In this document: one piece after another, positions 7,185 to 15,502 of the stretch
Position numbering within the stretch: position 1 is the first letter of the stretch
Layout of the letters: each line of letters starts with the position of its first letter
DNA from: Amycolatopsis sp. A133
Lineage (GTDB): Bacteria > Actinomycetota > Actinomycetes > Mycobacteriales > Pseudonocardiaceae
Assembly (NCBI RefSeq): GCF_031082405.1
Contig: NZ_JAVHJU010000017.1
Coordinates: 62,001-126,000 of the forward strand
Reading direction: 5' to 3'
Length of the DNA stretch: 64,000 nucleotides
Translations under genes and position numbers: made by a program
The notes under the pieces: generated by a model
Told to the model about the DNA's origin: nothing
Seen by the model: only the letters and a program-made list of their open reading frames with translations
Database searches by the model: none

Positions 7185-8483
7185 CTAGCGGGGGACTGCC
7201 GTCATCGGCAGGCTGTCGGGGTAAGCGGCGGAGGTGAACTTCACTCGCACCGGCCGGCCCGGCACCGGGACCAGCCGCCAGCGCGCGGCCACCGTGGCCA
7301 CCGTGATGACGATTTCGTTCTGGGCGAAGCGGTTCCCGATGCACTGCCGGGTGCCCGCCCCGAACGGGACGAACGCGCCCTTCGGCGCCTCGGCGGCCCG
7401 CTCCGGCGTCCAGCGGCCAGGATCGAACCGGCGCGGGTCGCCGAACGAGGCGGGATCGTGGTGGAGCGCGTGCGGGCTGACGATCACCTCGGCCCCCTCC
7501 GGCAGCCGCACGCCACCGAGGTCGACCTCGGTGAGGGTCCGGCGCATCAGCATCCAGAGCGGGTAGCGCCGCAGCACCTCGTCGACCACCTGCCGGACGT
7601 AGGTCAGCCGGGCGAGGTCGTCGACGGTGACCGGACGTCCGCCCAGCACCTCGTCGACTTCGGCGTGCACCCGCGCTTCGACGTCCGGGTGCCGTCCGAG
7701 CTCGTGGAACGTCCAGGCCAGCGCCAGCGCCGTCGTCTCGATGCCCGCGGTGAGCAGGGTGAGCACCTCGTCGCGCGCCTGCTCGTCGGTCATGCCGGCC
7801 AGCAGCAACGTCGACAGCAGGTCGCCGTGGTCGGTGCCTTCGCGCCGCCATTCGTGGATCACTTCGGTGACGATCCCCTGCATCCGGGCGATGGCCTCGT
7901 CGAACCGGCGGTTCCCGGGTATCGGGAGCTTTTCGACGAACTTCGGTGACAACGCGCGAATCATCCCCTGCTGGATGATCACGTAAATCGACCGGCGGGC
8001 TTCGGCGATCGCCGCTTTTCCCAGTTCGGTGGAAAACAGGGCTTCGCCGACGATCGTCACCGCGAGGCCCTGCAGGTCTTCGTCGATCTTCCGCACTTCG
8101 CCCGGCCGCCACGCATCGCTCAGTTCCGCCGCCGCGCGCCGCATGATCTCCGCGTAGGCGGTCAGGCGGTCGCGGTGGAACGCCGGCTGCATGAGCCGCC
8201 GCTGCTGCAGGTGGAAGTCCCCGTTCGAAAGCACCAAGCCATTTCCGACGAAGGGCCGGAACTTGTCGAACATGGCGCCCTTGCGGAACTTCGGACCCTC
8301 GTTGACCAGCACTTCGTGCGCCAACCGGGGGCTCGCGACGAAGTAGACGGGTGCCGGGCCGAGATAGAGTTTCACGATCTCACCGTGCTCGTGCAATGCG
8401 TCGGTGAAAGCGAAGCGCTGCCGCAGCAGTGCCGGGGTGTGCCCCAGAAAAGGCCACCGGCCCGGTGCTACCGGGACGCTCAT
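7185..8483 (-). CDS. cytochrome P450 (pentalenene-oxygenase-like)
   Basis: A haem monooxygenase of 432 residues. It has the I-helix oxygen-binding motif AGIETT, the ExxR pair in EVLRRYP, the PERF-like RFDPGRW and the haem loop FGAGTRQCIG with Cys near 381. This layout is closer to the CYP4/CYP102-like bacterial group that includes terpene oxidases such as pentalenene oxygenase than to CYP107-type enzymes. The ATG at 8483 has GAGGAG just upstream; the in-frame ATG at 8504 would contain that site inside the gene. Redox partners are not nearby. It precedes the secreted hydrolase gene. Confidence 0.9.
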   Translation of the reverse strand: MSVPVAPGRWPFLGHTPALLRQRFAFTDALHEHGEIVKLYLGPAPVYFVASPRLAHEVLVNEGPKFRKGAMFDKFRPFVGNGLVLSNGDFHLQQRRLMQPAFHRDRLTAYAEIMRRAAAELSDAWRPGEVRKIDEDLQGLAVTIVGEALFSTELGKAAIAEARRSIYVIIQQGMIRALSPKFVEKLPIPGNRRFDEAIARMQGIVTEVIHEWRREGTDHGDLLSTLLLAGMTDEQARDEVLTLLTAGIETTALALAWTFHELGRHPDVEARVHAEVDEVLGGRPVTVDDLARLTYVRQVVDEVLRRYPLWMLMRRTLTEVDLGGVRLPEGAEVIVSPHALHHDPASFGDPRRFDPGRWTPERAAEAPKGAFVPFGAGTRQCIGNRFAQNEIVITVATVAARWRLVPVPGRPVRVKFTSAAYPDSLPMTAVPR

Positions 8484-8611
8484 GCGGACTCCTCGTTGCG
8501 CCATTGTGTGGATTTCCCAAGGAGACGGCCCACGGTAGGCCTGTCCGGCCGAACGGGACAGTGCCCGATCGGGTGGTGTGGGCTCACGCGGATGGCCCAG
8601 TAGCCGAGCCG

Positions 8612-8636
8612 CGGGGAATCGCTAAGCTCTTCCCCG
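8612..8636 (+). repeat. inverted repeat in the DUF574 methyltransferase leader
   Basis: Arms CGGGGAA (8612-8618) and TTCCCCG (8630-8636) can pair around an 11-nt loop. It lies in the 180-bp gap between the divergent P450 and methyltransferase genes. No clear promoter is visible in the rest of the gap. Function unknown. Confidence 0.3.
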
Positions 8637-8663
8637 GCCCGACATACTGAGAAGGTGTTCTTC

Positions 8664-9482
8664 GTGACACGATCACCGGAATGGATTCCCCCGGGTGTCG
8701 ATATCTCCGTGCCGAGCATCGCTCGCACTTACGACTTCATGCTCGGCGGCGGCCACAACTTCGCCGTCGATCGCGCGGTCGGTGCGGAGATCGAACGCGT
8801 GATGCCCGGCTTGCGCGACTCCGCGCGCGTGAATCGCGCGTTCCTCGGCCGCGCGGTGCGGTACATGGCGGGCCAGGGGATCCGGCAGTTCCTCGACATC
8901 GGTTCCGGCATCCCGACGGTGGCGAACGTGCACGAGGTCGCCCAGGCGCAGGATCCGGGCTGCCGGGTCGTGTACGTCGATCGCGACCCGGTCGCGGTCG
9001 CGCACAGCGAATTGATGCTCGCGGGCAACGACCGCGCGGCCGTGGTGCACGCCGACATGCGGGATCCGGAGAAGATCCTCGATTCGCCGCAGGTGCGCGG
9101 GCTGCTCGACCTCGACGAGCCGATCGGCCTGCTGATGCTGCTGATGCTGCACTGGATCCCGGACGAATCCGGGCCGCACGAGCTCGTCGCGCGGTACCGG
9201 GCGGCGCTGGCGCCCGGCAGTTTCCTCGCCCTCACCCACGTCACGGGCGACCACCAGGGCGAAAACCTGGAAGAAGCGACCGAAGTGATCAAAGAGAGCC
9301 GGAGCCCCGATCAAGTGACCCTGCGGACGCATGCCGAGGTTTCCGGGCTTTTTGCCGGATTCGAAATCGTCGATCCCGGATTGGTCGGCTGTGGTGAATG
9401 GCGGCCCTCGGGGCCGGCGGACATCGCCGACGCCGCCGCCATGAACATGCTCGTCTACGCCGGAATCGGCCGCAAGAACTGA
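8664..9482 (+). CDS. SAM-dependent methyltransferase, DUF574 family
   Basis: A 272-residue member of the actinobacterial S-adenosyl methyltransferase family (PF04672), recognised from its N-terminal PSIARTYDFMLGGGHNFAVDR motif split as PSIARTYDFMLGG and HNFAVDR, and the SAM loop DIGSGIPT near 81. These proteins are numerous in actinomycetes and their substrates are mostly unknown. GTG at 8664 is favoured over GTG at 8655 because GAAGG (8651-8655) is then 8 nt upstream. Its TGA overlaps the ATG of the next gene by one base, so the pair is likely co-expressed. Confidence 0.88.
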   Translation: MTRSPEWIPPGVDISVPSIARTYDFMLGGGHNFAVDRAVGAEIERVMPGLRDSARVNRAFLGRAVRYMAGQGIRQFLDIGSGIPTVANVHEVAQAQDPGCRVVYVDRDPVAVAHSELMLAGNDRAAVVHADMRDPEKILDSPQVRGLLDLDEPIGLLMLLMLHWIPDESGPHELVARYRAALAPGSFLALTHVTGDHQGENLEEATEVIKESRSPDQVTLRTHAEVSGLFAGFEIVDPGLVGCGEWRPSGPADIADAAAMNMLVYAGIGRKN

Positions 9483-11617
9483 TGCGGACACCGCCGATGC
9501 CGATGATCGAATCCAGTCCGGACCAGCCCGCACCCGAAGCGGAACGCGGGCGGACCGTGCTCGCCCGGAAATGGGCCTACCTGCTCAGCGGGGTGACCGT
9601 CGTCTCATTGAGCCGCGAAGAGCTCGACGTCGAGCTCCGAACCCTGCTCGACCAGCTCTGCGACTCCTTGTGCCGCACGACGGCGGACCTGACCCCGGCC
9701 GAGCGGATCGGCGCCCGGCTGGTCGCGCTCGGCTACGTCGGCGAGCCCGGGCTGCGGTGCACGCTCGACGTCCTCGGGAAGGGCCTGCCCGCGCTGCCCG
9801 AACTCCAGGCGGTGGACGGCGGCGCCGACCGGGTCGTCGCGGCGCTGGGCGCGCTTTCCTGCGGCTTCCTGCTCGCGCACGAGCGCAGCGTCCTCGACCA
9901 GCAGGAGATCATGCACCTGTCGCTGCTCAAAGCGGTGCGGGACGCCCAGTGGAACCTCAAGCAGAGCGAAGCGCGTTTCGAAGAGGTGGTGACGTCGTCG
10001 GCGAGCGGCATCGCCGTGGTCGCCCTCGACGGCCGGATCGTGCGGGCCAACGCGGCGCTGGCCGAAATGCTCGGGCACCCGTCCGGCCGGCTGACCGGCT
10101 CGGTGCTGTTCGACGTCGTCCACCCCGAATCCGTCGACGTCCTCCGCGACGCGATGCTGGCCCTGCTGGACGGCGGCAAGGAGCGGATCCGGCAGACGCA
10201 GCGGCTGCTGCGCCGGGACGGCGACGTCGTCCGCATCTCGCTCACCGCGTCGCTGCTGCGCGACGCCGAGGACCGGCCCGCCCACTTCGTCGTCGTGATC
10301 GAGGACGGCACCGAGCTGATGCTGCTGCAGGGCGAGCTGAGCCGCCAGGCGCTGCACGACGTCCTCACCGGGCTGCCGAACCGCCAGTACTTCGGCACCC
10401 ACCTGGAAACGGCGCTGCGGCGCGCCGACCCGGTGTACGGTGTCACGCTGTTCCACGTCGACCTCGACGCGTTCGGCATGGTCTGCAACAGCCTGGGCCG
10501 CCGGGTCGGCGAGCAGCTGCTGGTGCACTTCGCGCAGCGGCTCAAGGCGGTGATGGCCCGCGAGAAGGCGATGATCGCGCGGTTCCACAGCGACGAGTTC
10601 GGCATCCTGGTCGAGAACACGGCGTCGACGCCCGGCATCGGCACCATCGTGCGCGCGATCAACGACGAGCTCGCCGAACCGTTCTTCGTCGACGGGCACG
10701 GGCTCGCGCTGTCGGCCAGTGCCGGGGTGGTGCACCGGCCGGCGAAGGGCATCGACCCGGTGGAACTGCTGCGCCAGGCGGACCAGACGCTGCGGCGGGC
10801 CAAGGCGCGGCGGCGCGGCCAGTGGAAGATGTTCGACCGGGAGGCCGACGCCCACGACCGGCGGACGCAGGCGCTGGCCGTCGGCATGGCCGGGGCGTGG
10901 GAACACGGCGAGATCGGCGTGCGCTACCGGCCGGTGGCGCGGCTGGCGGACGGCGGCGTCGCCGGTGTCGAAGCCCGCCTGCACTGGGACCGGCCGGACG
11001 ACACGGCGCTCTCGCACGAGTGCTGCGTGGAGCTCGCCGAGCCGACCGGGCTGACGCTCCCGCTCGGCGACTGGCTGCTGCGCGCGGCGGGCCGTCAGGG
11101 CGCGTGGTGGCGGCAGCGCGCGGGCTTCGGGCTCCCGATGGTCGCCGGCCTGACCGGGCACCAGGTGTCGGACGACGCGCTCGGCACGCGCGTGACGCGG
11201 CTGCTGCAGGACACCGGCCTGCCGCCCGAACAGCTGATGCTCGGCGTTCGGGCCGGGGCGCTCCCGGTGTCCGGCGTCATCGACAACGTCACCGCGCTGG
11301 CCGACCTCGGCGTCCACGTCATGCTCGACGAGTTCGGGCTGGGACCCGACGACCTGCGGGCGATCCAGGACCTGCCGGTGGACATCGTGCGCGTCGACCG
11401 GCGGCTCGCGGAGTGGCAGGCGTGGTCGGACTCGACGTTCCTCGGCGCGCTGGTGCCGCTGGTCCGGCAGGTCGGCGCGACGCTCGTCGTCGACGGGATC
11501 CACACCGAGGACCAGGCGAGCTGGTGGCGCACGGCCGGTGCGGAGCTGGCGACGGGCGACTACTTCGGGGTCGCCAGGCCGCCGGCCGAGCTCGCCGGGC
11601 AGTTCGCCGTCACCTGA
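9482..11617 (+). CDS. PAS-GGDEF-EAL protein with degenerate catalytic motifs
   Basis: A 711-residue protein with an N-terminal domain of about 160 residues, a PAS domain near 165-280, a diguanylate-cyclase-like domain near 290-440 and an EAL-like domain near 460-705. The cyclase signature GGDEF reads HSDEF at about 370 and the EAL motif reads EAR near 494, with DEFGLG in place of DDFGTG. Both enzymatic activities are therefore doubtful, and it may sense or bind nucleotides instead. The start overlaps the methyltransferase stop. Its final 58 bp overlap the convergent EamA gene. Confidence 0.88.
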   Translation: MRTPPMPMIESSPDQPAPEAERGRTVLARKWAYLLSGVTVVSLSREELDVELRTLLDQLCDSLCRTTADLTPAERIGARLVALGYVGEPGLRCTLDVLGKGLPALPELQAVDGGADRVVAALGALSCGFLLAHERSVLDQQEIMHLSLLKAVRDAQWNLKQSEARFEEVVTSSASGIAVVALDGRIVRANAALAEMLGHPSGRLTGSVLFDVVHPESVDVLRDAMLALLDGGKERIRQTQRLLRRDGDVVRISLTASLLRDAEDRPAHFVVVIEDGTELMLLQGELSRQALHDVLTGLPNRQYFGTHLETALRRADPVYGVTLFHVDLDAFGMVCNSLGRRVGEQLLVHFAQRLKAVMAREKAMIARFHSDEFGILVENTASTPGIGTIVRAINDELAEPFFVDGHGLALSASAGVVHRPAKGIDPVELLRQADQTLRRAKARRRGQWKMFDREADAHDRRTQALAVGMAGAWEHGEIGVRYRPVARLADGGVAGVEARLHWDRPDDTALSHECCVELAEPTGLTLPLGDWLLRAAGRQGAWWRQRAGFGLPMVAGLTGHQVSDDALGTRVTRLLQDTGLPPEQLMLGVRAGALPVSGVIDNVTALADLGVHVMLDEFGLGPDDLRAIQDLPVDIVRVDRRLAEWQAWSDSTFLGALVPLVRQVGATLVVDGIHTEDQASWWRTAGAELATGDYFGVARPPAELAGQFAVT

Positions 11618-12480
11618 GGCCGCCGGCGGGTCAGCCCCACGGCGACCAGCACGACCGCCATCCCGCCGAGGACCCGTGGGGTCAGCGGCTCGCCGAGGAA
11701 AACCGCGCCGAGCCCGACCGACACCACGGGCAGCAGGTAGCCGACCGTCGCCGCGGCGGTCGGGCCTTCGTCGGCGATGAGCCGGTAGTTGAGGTAGAAG
11801 GTGATCCCGGTCCCGAAGACGCCGAGGATCGTCACCGCGACGACGGCGGTGAGCGTGAGGTGCGGCGCGGTGGACGCGACCGGCAGCGCGAGCGCGGTCA
11901 ACGCGGTGGCGGTCATCAGCTGCGCCGCCGAGAGCGCGAGCGGCGCGCCGTCCGGCGGCAGTTTCCGTGCCATGTAGGCGAAAGCGATCGCGTAGCTGAG
12001 GCCGGCCCCGAGCAGGGCCAGCGCGCCGCCGCTCAGCAGACCCGCCTGCTGCCACGGCGCGAAGATGATCAGGATGCCGGCGAAGCCGAGGACCAGCCCG
12101 AGCAGCCGCGCGGGGTTGAGCCGCCGTTCCGTGCCGAGCGCGACGCCGATCAGGAGCGACCACAGCGGGGTGGTGGCGTTCATGACCCCGGCGACCCCGG
12201 AGTCGACGGTGCGTTCCCCGATCGAGAACAGTGCGAACGGCAGCGCGTTGCAGAAGAACGCGGCGACTATCAGCCGGCCCCAGGTGCCGCGGTCCCGCGG
12301 AAGCCGCTGCCGGGCCGCGAACGCCATGGCGAGGAGCGTCAGCGCGCCGAGGGCGCACCGGACGAGGGTGAGGTGGACGGGGCTCAGCCCGGTCAGGGCC
12401 AGCTTGATCCAGAGGAAGCCCGAGCCCCACAGCAGCGCCAGAACCACCATGCGCGCCGAGGCGCCCCGTCCACCGTTCAT
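11560..12480 (-). CDS. EamA/DMT-family exporter
   Basis: A 306-residue membrane protein with about ten hydrophobic helices and two EamA halves (GSGFLWIKLAL at the start of the first; FGTGITFYLNYRL in the second). Such proteins export metabolites or amino acids; the substrate here is not predictable. It lies 27 bp downstream of the MMPL gene on the same strand and probably shares its transcript. Its 3' end overlaps the GGDEF/EAL gene by 58 bp. Confidence 0.88.
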   Translation of the reverse strand: MNGGRGASARMVVLALLWGSGFLWIKLALTGLSPVHLTLVRCALGALTLLAMAFAARQRLPRDRGTWGRLIVAAFFCNALPFALFSIGERTVDSGVAGVMNATTPLWSLLIGVALGTERRLNPARLLGLVLGFAGILIIFAPWQQAGLLSGGALALLGAGLSYAIAFAYMARKLPPDGAPLALSAAQLMTATALTALALPVASTAPHLTLTAVVAVTILGVFGTGITFYLNYRLIADEGPTAAATVGYLLPVVSVGLGAVFLGEPLTPRVLGGMAVVLVAVGLTRRRPQVTANCPASSAGGLATPK

Positions 12481-12507
12481 GCGGTCAACGGTGCCGAACG
12501 AGATCCG

Positions 12508-14646
12508 TCAGGACAAGTGAAGAGTTCTGGGCGGATCCTTAAGGCCTGCTACAGCGTTCTGCGGCCACAGCCGATCCCCGAGCAGCGCCAACGCGGCAGG
12601 CAGCAGGACGCCGCGGACGATCGTCGCGTCGAGCAGGATCGCGAACGCCATGCCGAGGCCGAGCATCTTGTACTCGACCGCGGCGAGGCTGAGGAAGATG
12701 CTGAACACCCCGGTCATGATCAGCGCGGCGCTCGTCACCACGCCGGAACTGCTCGCGGTGCCTTCGACGATCGCCTGCCGGGCCGGCACCCCCGGCCGCC
12801 GCCGTTCGCGGATCCGGCTGAGGATGAACACGTGGTAGTCGGTGCTCAGCCCGAACAACAGCACGAAGAGGAACATCGGCAGCCAGCCGAGCACCCCGCC
12901 GTAGGGCGTGAAACCCAGCAGCGGGGCGAGAAAGCCGTCCTGGAAGACGAGGGTGAGCACGCCGTAGGCCGCGCCGGCCGAGAGCAGGTTGAGCAGGATC
13001 GACACCACCGGCACCGCGACCGACCGGAACACCACGAGCAGCAGCACGAACGCGAGCAGCAGGATGAACCCGAAGACGTACGGCGCGCGGGCGAGCACTT
13101 GCGCGGTGAAGTCGTGGGCTTCGGCGGTCCGGCCCGCCACCGCGTACCCGACGCCGTCGATCCGCCCCACCGTGCGCGGCAGCAGGGTTTCGCGCAACGC
13201 CGTGAGCGTGCGGCTCGCCGCTTCGTCGTTGCCGCTGCCGCCGAGCGGGATCCGGACGACGAGGGCCCGGTCCACCGGGACGACGACGGCCGGGTGCGGG
13301 ACTTCCGCGGTCAGTTCGCCGATCGCCCGCCGCAGCGCCGGGGTGTCGACCGGGCCGCCGCGGGTGTTCCAGAGGACGACGTGCGCGGGCATCGTGACGC
13401 CGGGAAACGCTTCCTGGACGCGCACGGCCGCGTCGATCACCGGGATGCTGCGCGGCAGGCTCTCGGTCGGCGCCGGGTCCTGCAGCCGCATCCCCAGCGT
13501 GGGCAGGGTGAGCAGCACCAGCAGCGCGGTGGCGAGCCCGCTCCAGAGCGCGGGCCGCCGGGTGACGACGGTCGCCGCGGTGGCCCAGAACCGCGAGCGG
13601 GTCCGGCGCCGGCCCAGCAGGGGGATCCGGCCGCGGTCGAGGCGGGGGCCGAGCAGGGAGAGCGTCGCGGGCAGCACCGTCACCGCGGCCAGGACGGCCA
13701 GGCCGACGACGAGGACCGTGCCCACGGTCAACCCTCGGAGGTTGTCGAGCCCGGTGAACAGCAGGCCCGTCACGCACAGCACGACGGTCAGCCCGGACAC
13801 GACGATCACGTGTCCCGACGTCCGCGCGGCGATCCGGATCGACTCGTCGACACCGTGCGCGCGTTCCTCCCGGACCCGGCGCAGGAAGAACAGCGAGTAG
13901 TCGACGCCGACCGCCATCCCGATCAGCAACGTGATCGCGGAAGTCGCGCTGTTGACCGGGATCCAGTTGTCCACAAGGGACAGAAAGCCGAACGCCGCGA
14001 GCACCGAGGTGCCCGCCAGCAGGACCGGGACCGCGGCCGCGACCAGCGAGCCGAACACCACCAGCAGGATCAGCACGGTGATCGGGAGCGAGCGGGCCTC
14101 CGACCGGCCGATGTCCTCCTTGATGCTCTTGTCGACCGCGCCGGAGACGGTGAGGTCGCCGGCCTGGGCCAGCCGGACGCCGGTGTGCCGGGCGGCGACC
14201 GCGTCGACGCTTGCCGTTGCCGTCGCGAGGCTCTTCCGGAGTTCGGTTCCGGTGCCGGTGAGCCGGAAGGTGACCAGGCCGGAGTGGCCGTCGGCGGACA
14301 CCTGGGCGGGGTCGTCGAGCGGGGAGCGGATGTCCGCGGCCGCACCCGACGTCGTCAACGTGGTCACCAGGTCGGCCGTGGCCGCTCGAGAGAGGGGCTG
14401 GACGAGGGCGTTCTCCCAGAAGGGTTCCCGGGTGCTCTGGCGGTCGAGGACGGCTTGGCCGGTCCCGGCGTCGCCGGCGGGGCTCGACCGCGCGTCGGTG
14501 CCGGGTGCGAACGTGCCGACGGCCCAGGCCAGCGCGACGAGCGCCAGCCAGCCGAGGATCGCGGCGGCGCGGTGCCGCAGCGACCAGTTCGTGACGGTTT
14601 CGACCACCGGCCCCCGCCGGTGAGCCGAGGTGCCTGCAGGCAGCAT
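12508..14646 (-). CDS. MMPL/RND-family transporter
   Basis: A 712-residue transporter with the MMPL pattern: one N-terminal TM helix (about 29-47), a large outer domain, then a bundle containing GMAVGVDYSLFFLRR. After a second outer domain there is a matching bundle with GLSTDYHVFILSR. The DY pairs in both are the usual proton-relay positions. Relatives export lipids or polyketides in actinobacteria, but no lipid or PKS gene is next to it. The ATG at 14646 has GGAAGGA 9 nt upstream, and that site is one arm of a perfect hairpin (14656-14670). The EamA gene follows. Confidence 0.9.
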   Translation of the reverse strand: MLPAGTSAHRRGPVVETVTNWSLRHRAAAILGWLALVALAWAVGTFAPGTDARSSPAGDAGTGQAVLDRQSTREPFWENALVQPLSRAATADLVTTLTTSGAAADIRSPLDDPAQVSADGHSGLVTFRLTGTGTELRKSLATATASVDAVAARHTGVRLAQAGDLTVSGAVDKSIKEDIGRSEARSLPITVLILLVVFGSLVAAAVPVLLAGTSVLAAFGFLSLVDNWIPVNSATSAITLLIGMAVGVDYSLFFLRRVREERAHGVDESIRIAARTSGHVIVVSGLTVVLCVTGLLFTGLDNLRGLTVGTVLVVGLAVLAAVTVLPATLSLLGPRLDRGRIPLLGRRRTRSRFWATAATVVTRRPALWSGLATALLVLLTLPTLGMRLQDPAPTESLPRSIPVIDAAVRVQEAFPGVTMPAHVVLWNTRGGPVDTPALRRAIGELTAEVPHPAVVVPVDRALVVRIPLGGSGNDEAASRTLTALRETLLPRTVGRIDGVGYAVAGRTAEAHDFTAQVLARAPYVFGFILLLAFVLLLVVFRSVAVPVVSILLNLLSAGAAYGVLTLVFQDGFLAPLLGFTPYGGVLGWLPMFLFVLLFGLSTDYHVFILSRIRERRRPGVPARQAIVEGTASSSGVVTSAALIMTGVFSIFLSLAAVEYKMLGLGMAFAILLDATIVRGVLLPAALALLGDRLWPQNAVAGLKDPPRTLHLS

Positions 14647-14655
14647 GAACTAAAG

Positions 14656-14670
14656 TCCTTCCGTGAAGGA
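14656..14670 (-). promoter_or_regulatory. hairpin covering the MMPL ribosome-binding site
   Basis: TCCTTC and GAAGGA arms with a 3-nt loop form a perfect stem. On the minus strand the GAAGGA arm is the ribosome-binding site of the MMPL gene. On the plus strand the same dyad places GAAGGAG 8 nt before a nine-codon ORF at 14679. It may limit translation or be a repressor site. Confidence 0.45.
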
Positions 14671-14678
14671 GTGATCCG

Positions 14679-14705
14679 ATGAGAACTCGCCCTCGGGCGA
14701 GGTGA
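14679..14705 (+). CDS. possible 8-residue leader ORF
   Basis: ATG to TGA encodes MRTRPRAR, preceded by an ideal GAAGGAG site. A hairpin (CTCGCC/GGCGAG, 14686-14701) lies inside it. No plus-strand gene follows for almost 4 kb, so it is probably not a working leader. It is listed because the ribosome site is strong. Confidence 0.15.
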   Translation: MRTRPRAR

Positions 14706-14717
14706 TTGCTGCTTCCT

Positions 14718-14751
14718 CCTGGGTCGCCGAGTTGCCGCTCGGCGGCCCAGG
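14718..14751 (-). terminator. terminator-like hairpin after the ArsR operon
   Basis: Two 14-nt arms (14718-14731 and 14738-14751) pair at 13 of 14 positions around a 6-nt loop. It lies 51 bp past the stop of the small membrane gene on its strand. No U-run follows, as is common in high-GC actinomycetes. Confidence 0.55.
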
Positions 14752-14802
14752 GCCTCAGTTGCGTTTCGGGGGTTCCGGTGGCGGAGCCCCGGTTGTCACA
14801 GG

Positions 14803-15051
14803 TCAGTCGACCTCCTTGAGCACGCGTTCGATGGACCGAAGCCGGTCCTGGACGTCCCGCAGCTGCCGTTCGGTCTCTTCCTGCGTCCGGACGGCTTTCT
14901 CCGCGAGGCTCCGGTATTCCTGTTCGCGGGCGAGTGCTGCCTTGGCGCGCCAGGTCGCGGCCAGCTGCACGATCGCGATCGACAGCACGACGGTGATCAG
15001 GACGAAGACCCCGGTCACGCCGATGATCTCCTGCCACTGGTGCCAGTTCAT
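14803..15051 (-). CDS. small membrane protein with coiled coil
   Basis: An 82-residue protein with one TM helix (about 9-32, GVTGVFVLITVVLSIAIVQL) followed by a charged helical segment rich in Glu, Arg and Leu, likely a coiled coil. I do not recognise a functional family. It overlaps the ArsR-type regulator gene by 4 bp, so the two form an operon. A membrane partner or sensor for the regulator is possible but is only suggested by position. Confidence 0.75.
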   Translation of the reverse strand: MNWHQWQEIIGVTGVFVLITVVLSIAIVQLAATWRAKAALAREQEYRSLAEKAVRTQEETERQLRDVQDRLRSIERVLKEVD

Positions 15052-15395
15052 GTCCGTCCCTCCTCGCCGTCCGCGTTTCCGTGAACGGAGTCCGGTGTGG
15101 TCAGCGTCGGCACGGCGGCCGCGATCGCCTCCGGCGTCAGCACGGCGGAGAACGGGGTGAGCTCGTAGAACCGCAGCGTCTTGCCGTCCTCGCCGACCTC
15201 GAAGCTGGCGGTGACCAGGCCGGCGGCTTCGAGTTTGCGCAGGTGGACCTGCAGCAGCGCCCGGCTGATCCGCAGCTCGCGGGCCAGCTTGCTGACGTAG
15301 GTGCGTTCCGCGTGCAGGGCAGCGACGATCCGCAGCCGGTGCGGGTTGCCGAGGGCGCCCAGCTGCCGCAGGAGCTCGTCACCCGTCGTCCACAT
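15048..15395 (-). CDS. ArsR-type winged-helix regulator
   Basis: A 115-residue regulator. The N-terminal half is a winged-helix DNA-binding domain (LGNPHRLRIVAAL, then YVSKLARELRISRALLQVHLRKLEAAGLV). No metal-binding Cys motif is visible, so it is not a classical metal sensor. On its strand TAACTT lies 8 nt before the ATG, consistent with a leaderless message. A perfect dyad at 15437-15455 lies upstream and may be its operator. Confidence 0.85.
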   Translation of the reverse strand: MWTTGDELLRQLGALGNPHRLRIVAALHAERTYVSKLARELRISRALLQVHLRKLEAAGLVTASFEVGEDGKTLRFYELTPFSAVLTPEAIAAAVPTLTTPDSVHGNADGEEGRT

Positions 15396-15403
15396 GCCAA
15401 CAA

Positions 15404-15409
15404 AAGTTA
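15404..15409 (-). promoter_or_regulatory. candidate leaderless -10 of the ArsR operon
   Basis: TAACTT on the minus strand, 8 nt before the ATG at 15395, matches TANNNT. Confidence 0.4.
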
Positions 15410-15436
15410 GCAGGTGTCGGCCCGGATGACCATCGG

Positions 15437-15455
15437 GGTGATCCCCGAGATCACC
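15437..15455. promoter_or_regulatory. candidate operator dyad upstream of arsR
   Basis: GGTGATC and GATCACC form perfect 7-bp arms around CCCGA. The dyad lies about 42 bp upstream of the ArsR-type start, just beyond its probable -10. An operator role is inferred from position and symmetry. It could also be a 3' hairpin of the neighbouring DUF2786 transcription unit. Confidence 0.4.
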
Positions 15456-15502
15456 TCGGTGTTCCGGTCAGGCGTTCGGCTTCGCGTAAGTCGCCGGGAG
15501 GC

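Noticed and set aside
7168..8112. N-terminal 315 codons in frame with the secreted hydrolase
   Set aside because: This part is a shadow of the P450 gene; the hydrolase has its own signal peptide and ribosome site at 7167.
9571..14682. A 1703-codon plus-strand open frame
   Set aside because: It is antisense or out of frame to the GGDEF/EAL, EamA and MMPL genes, is very rich in Arg, Pro, Gly and Gln, and has no domain. Such frames are by-products of G/C third positions.
14679..14705. MRTRPRAR as a working attenuator peptide
   Set aside because: There is no plus-strand gene behind it for about 4 kb; only its strong ribosome site keeps it on the list.
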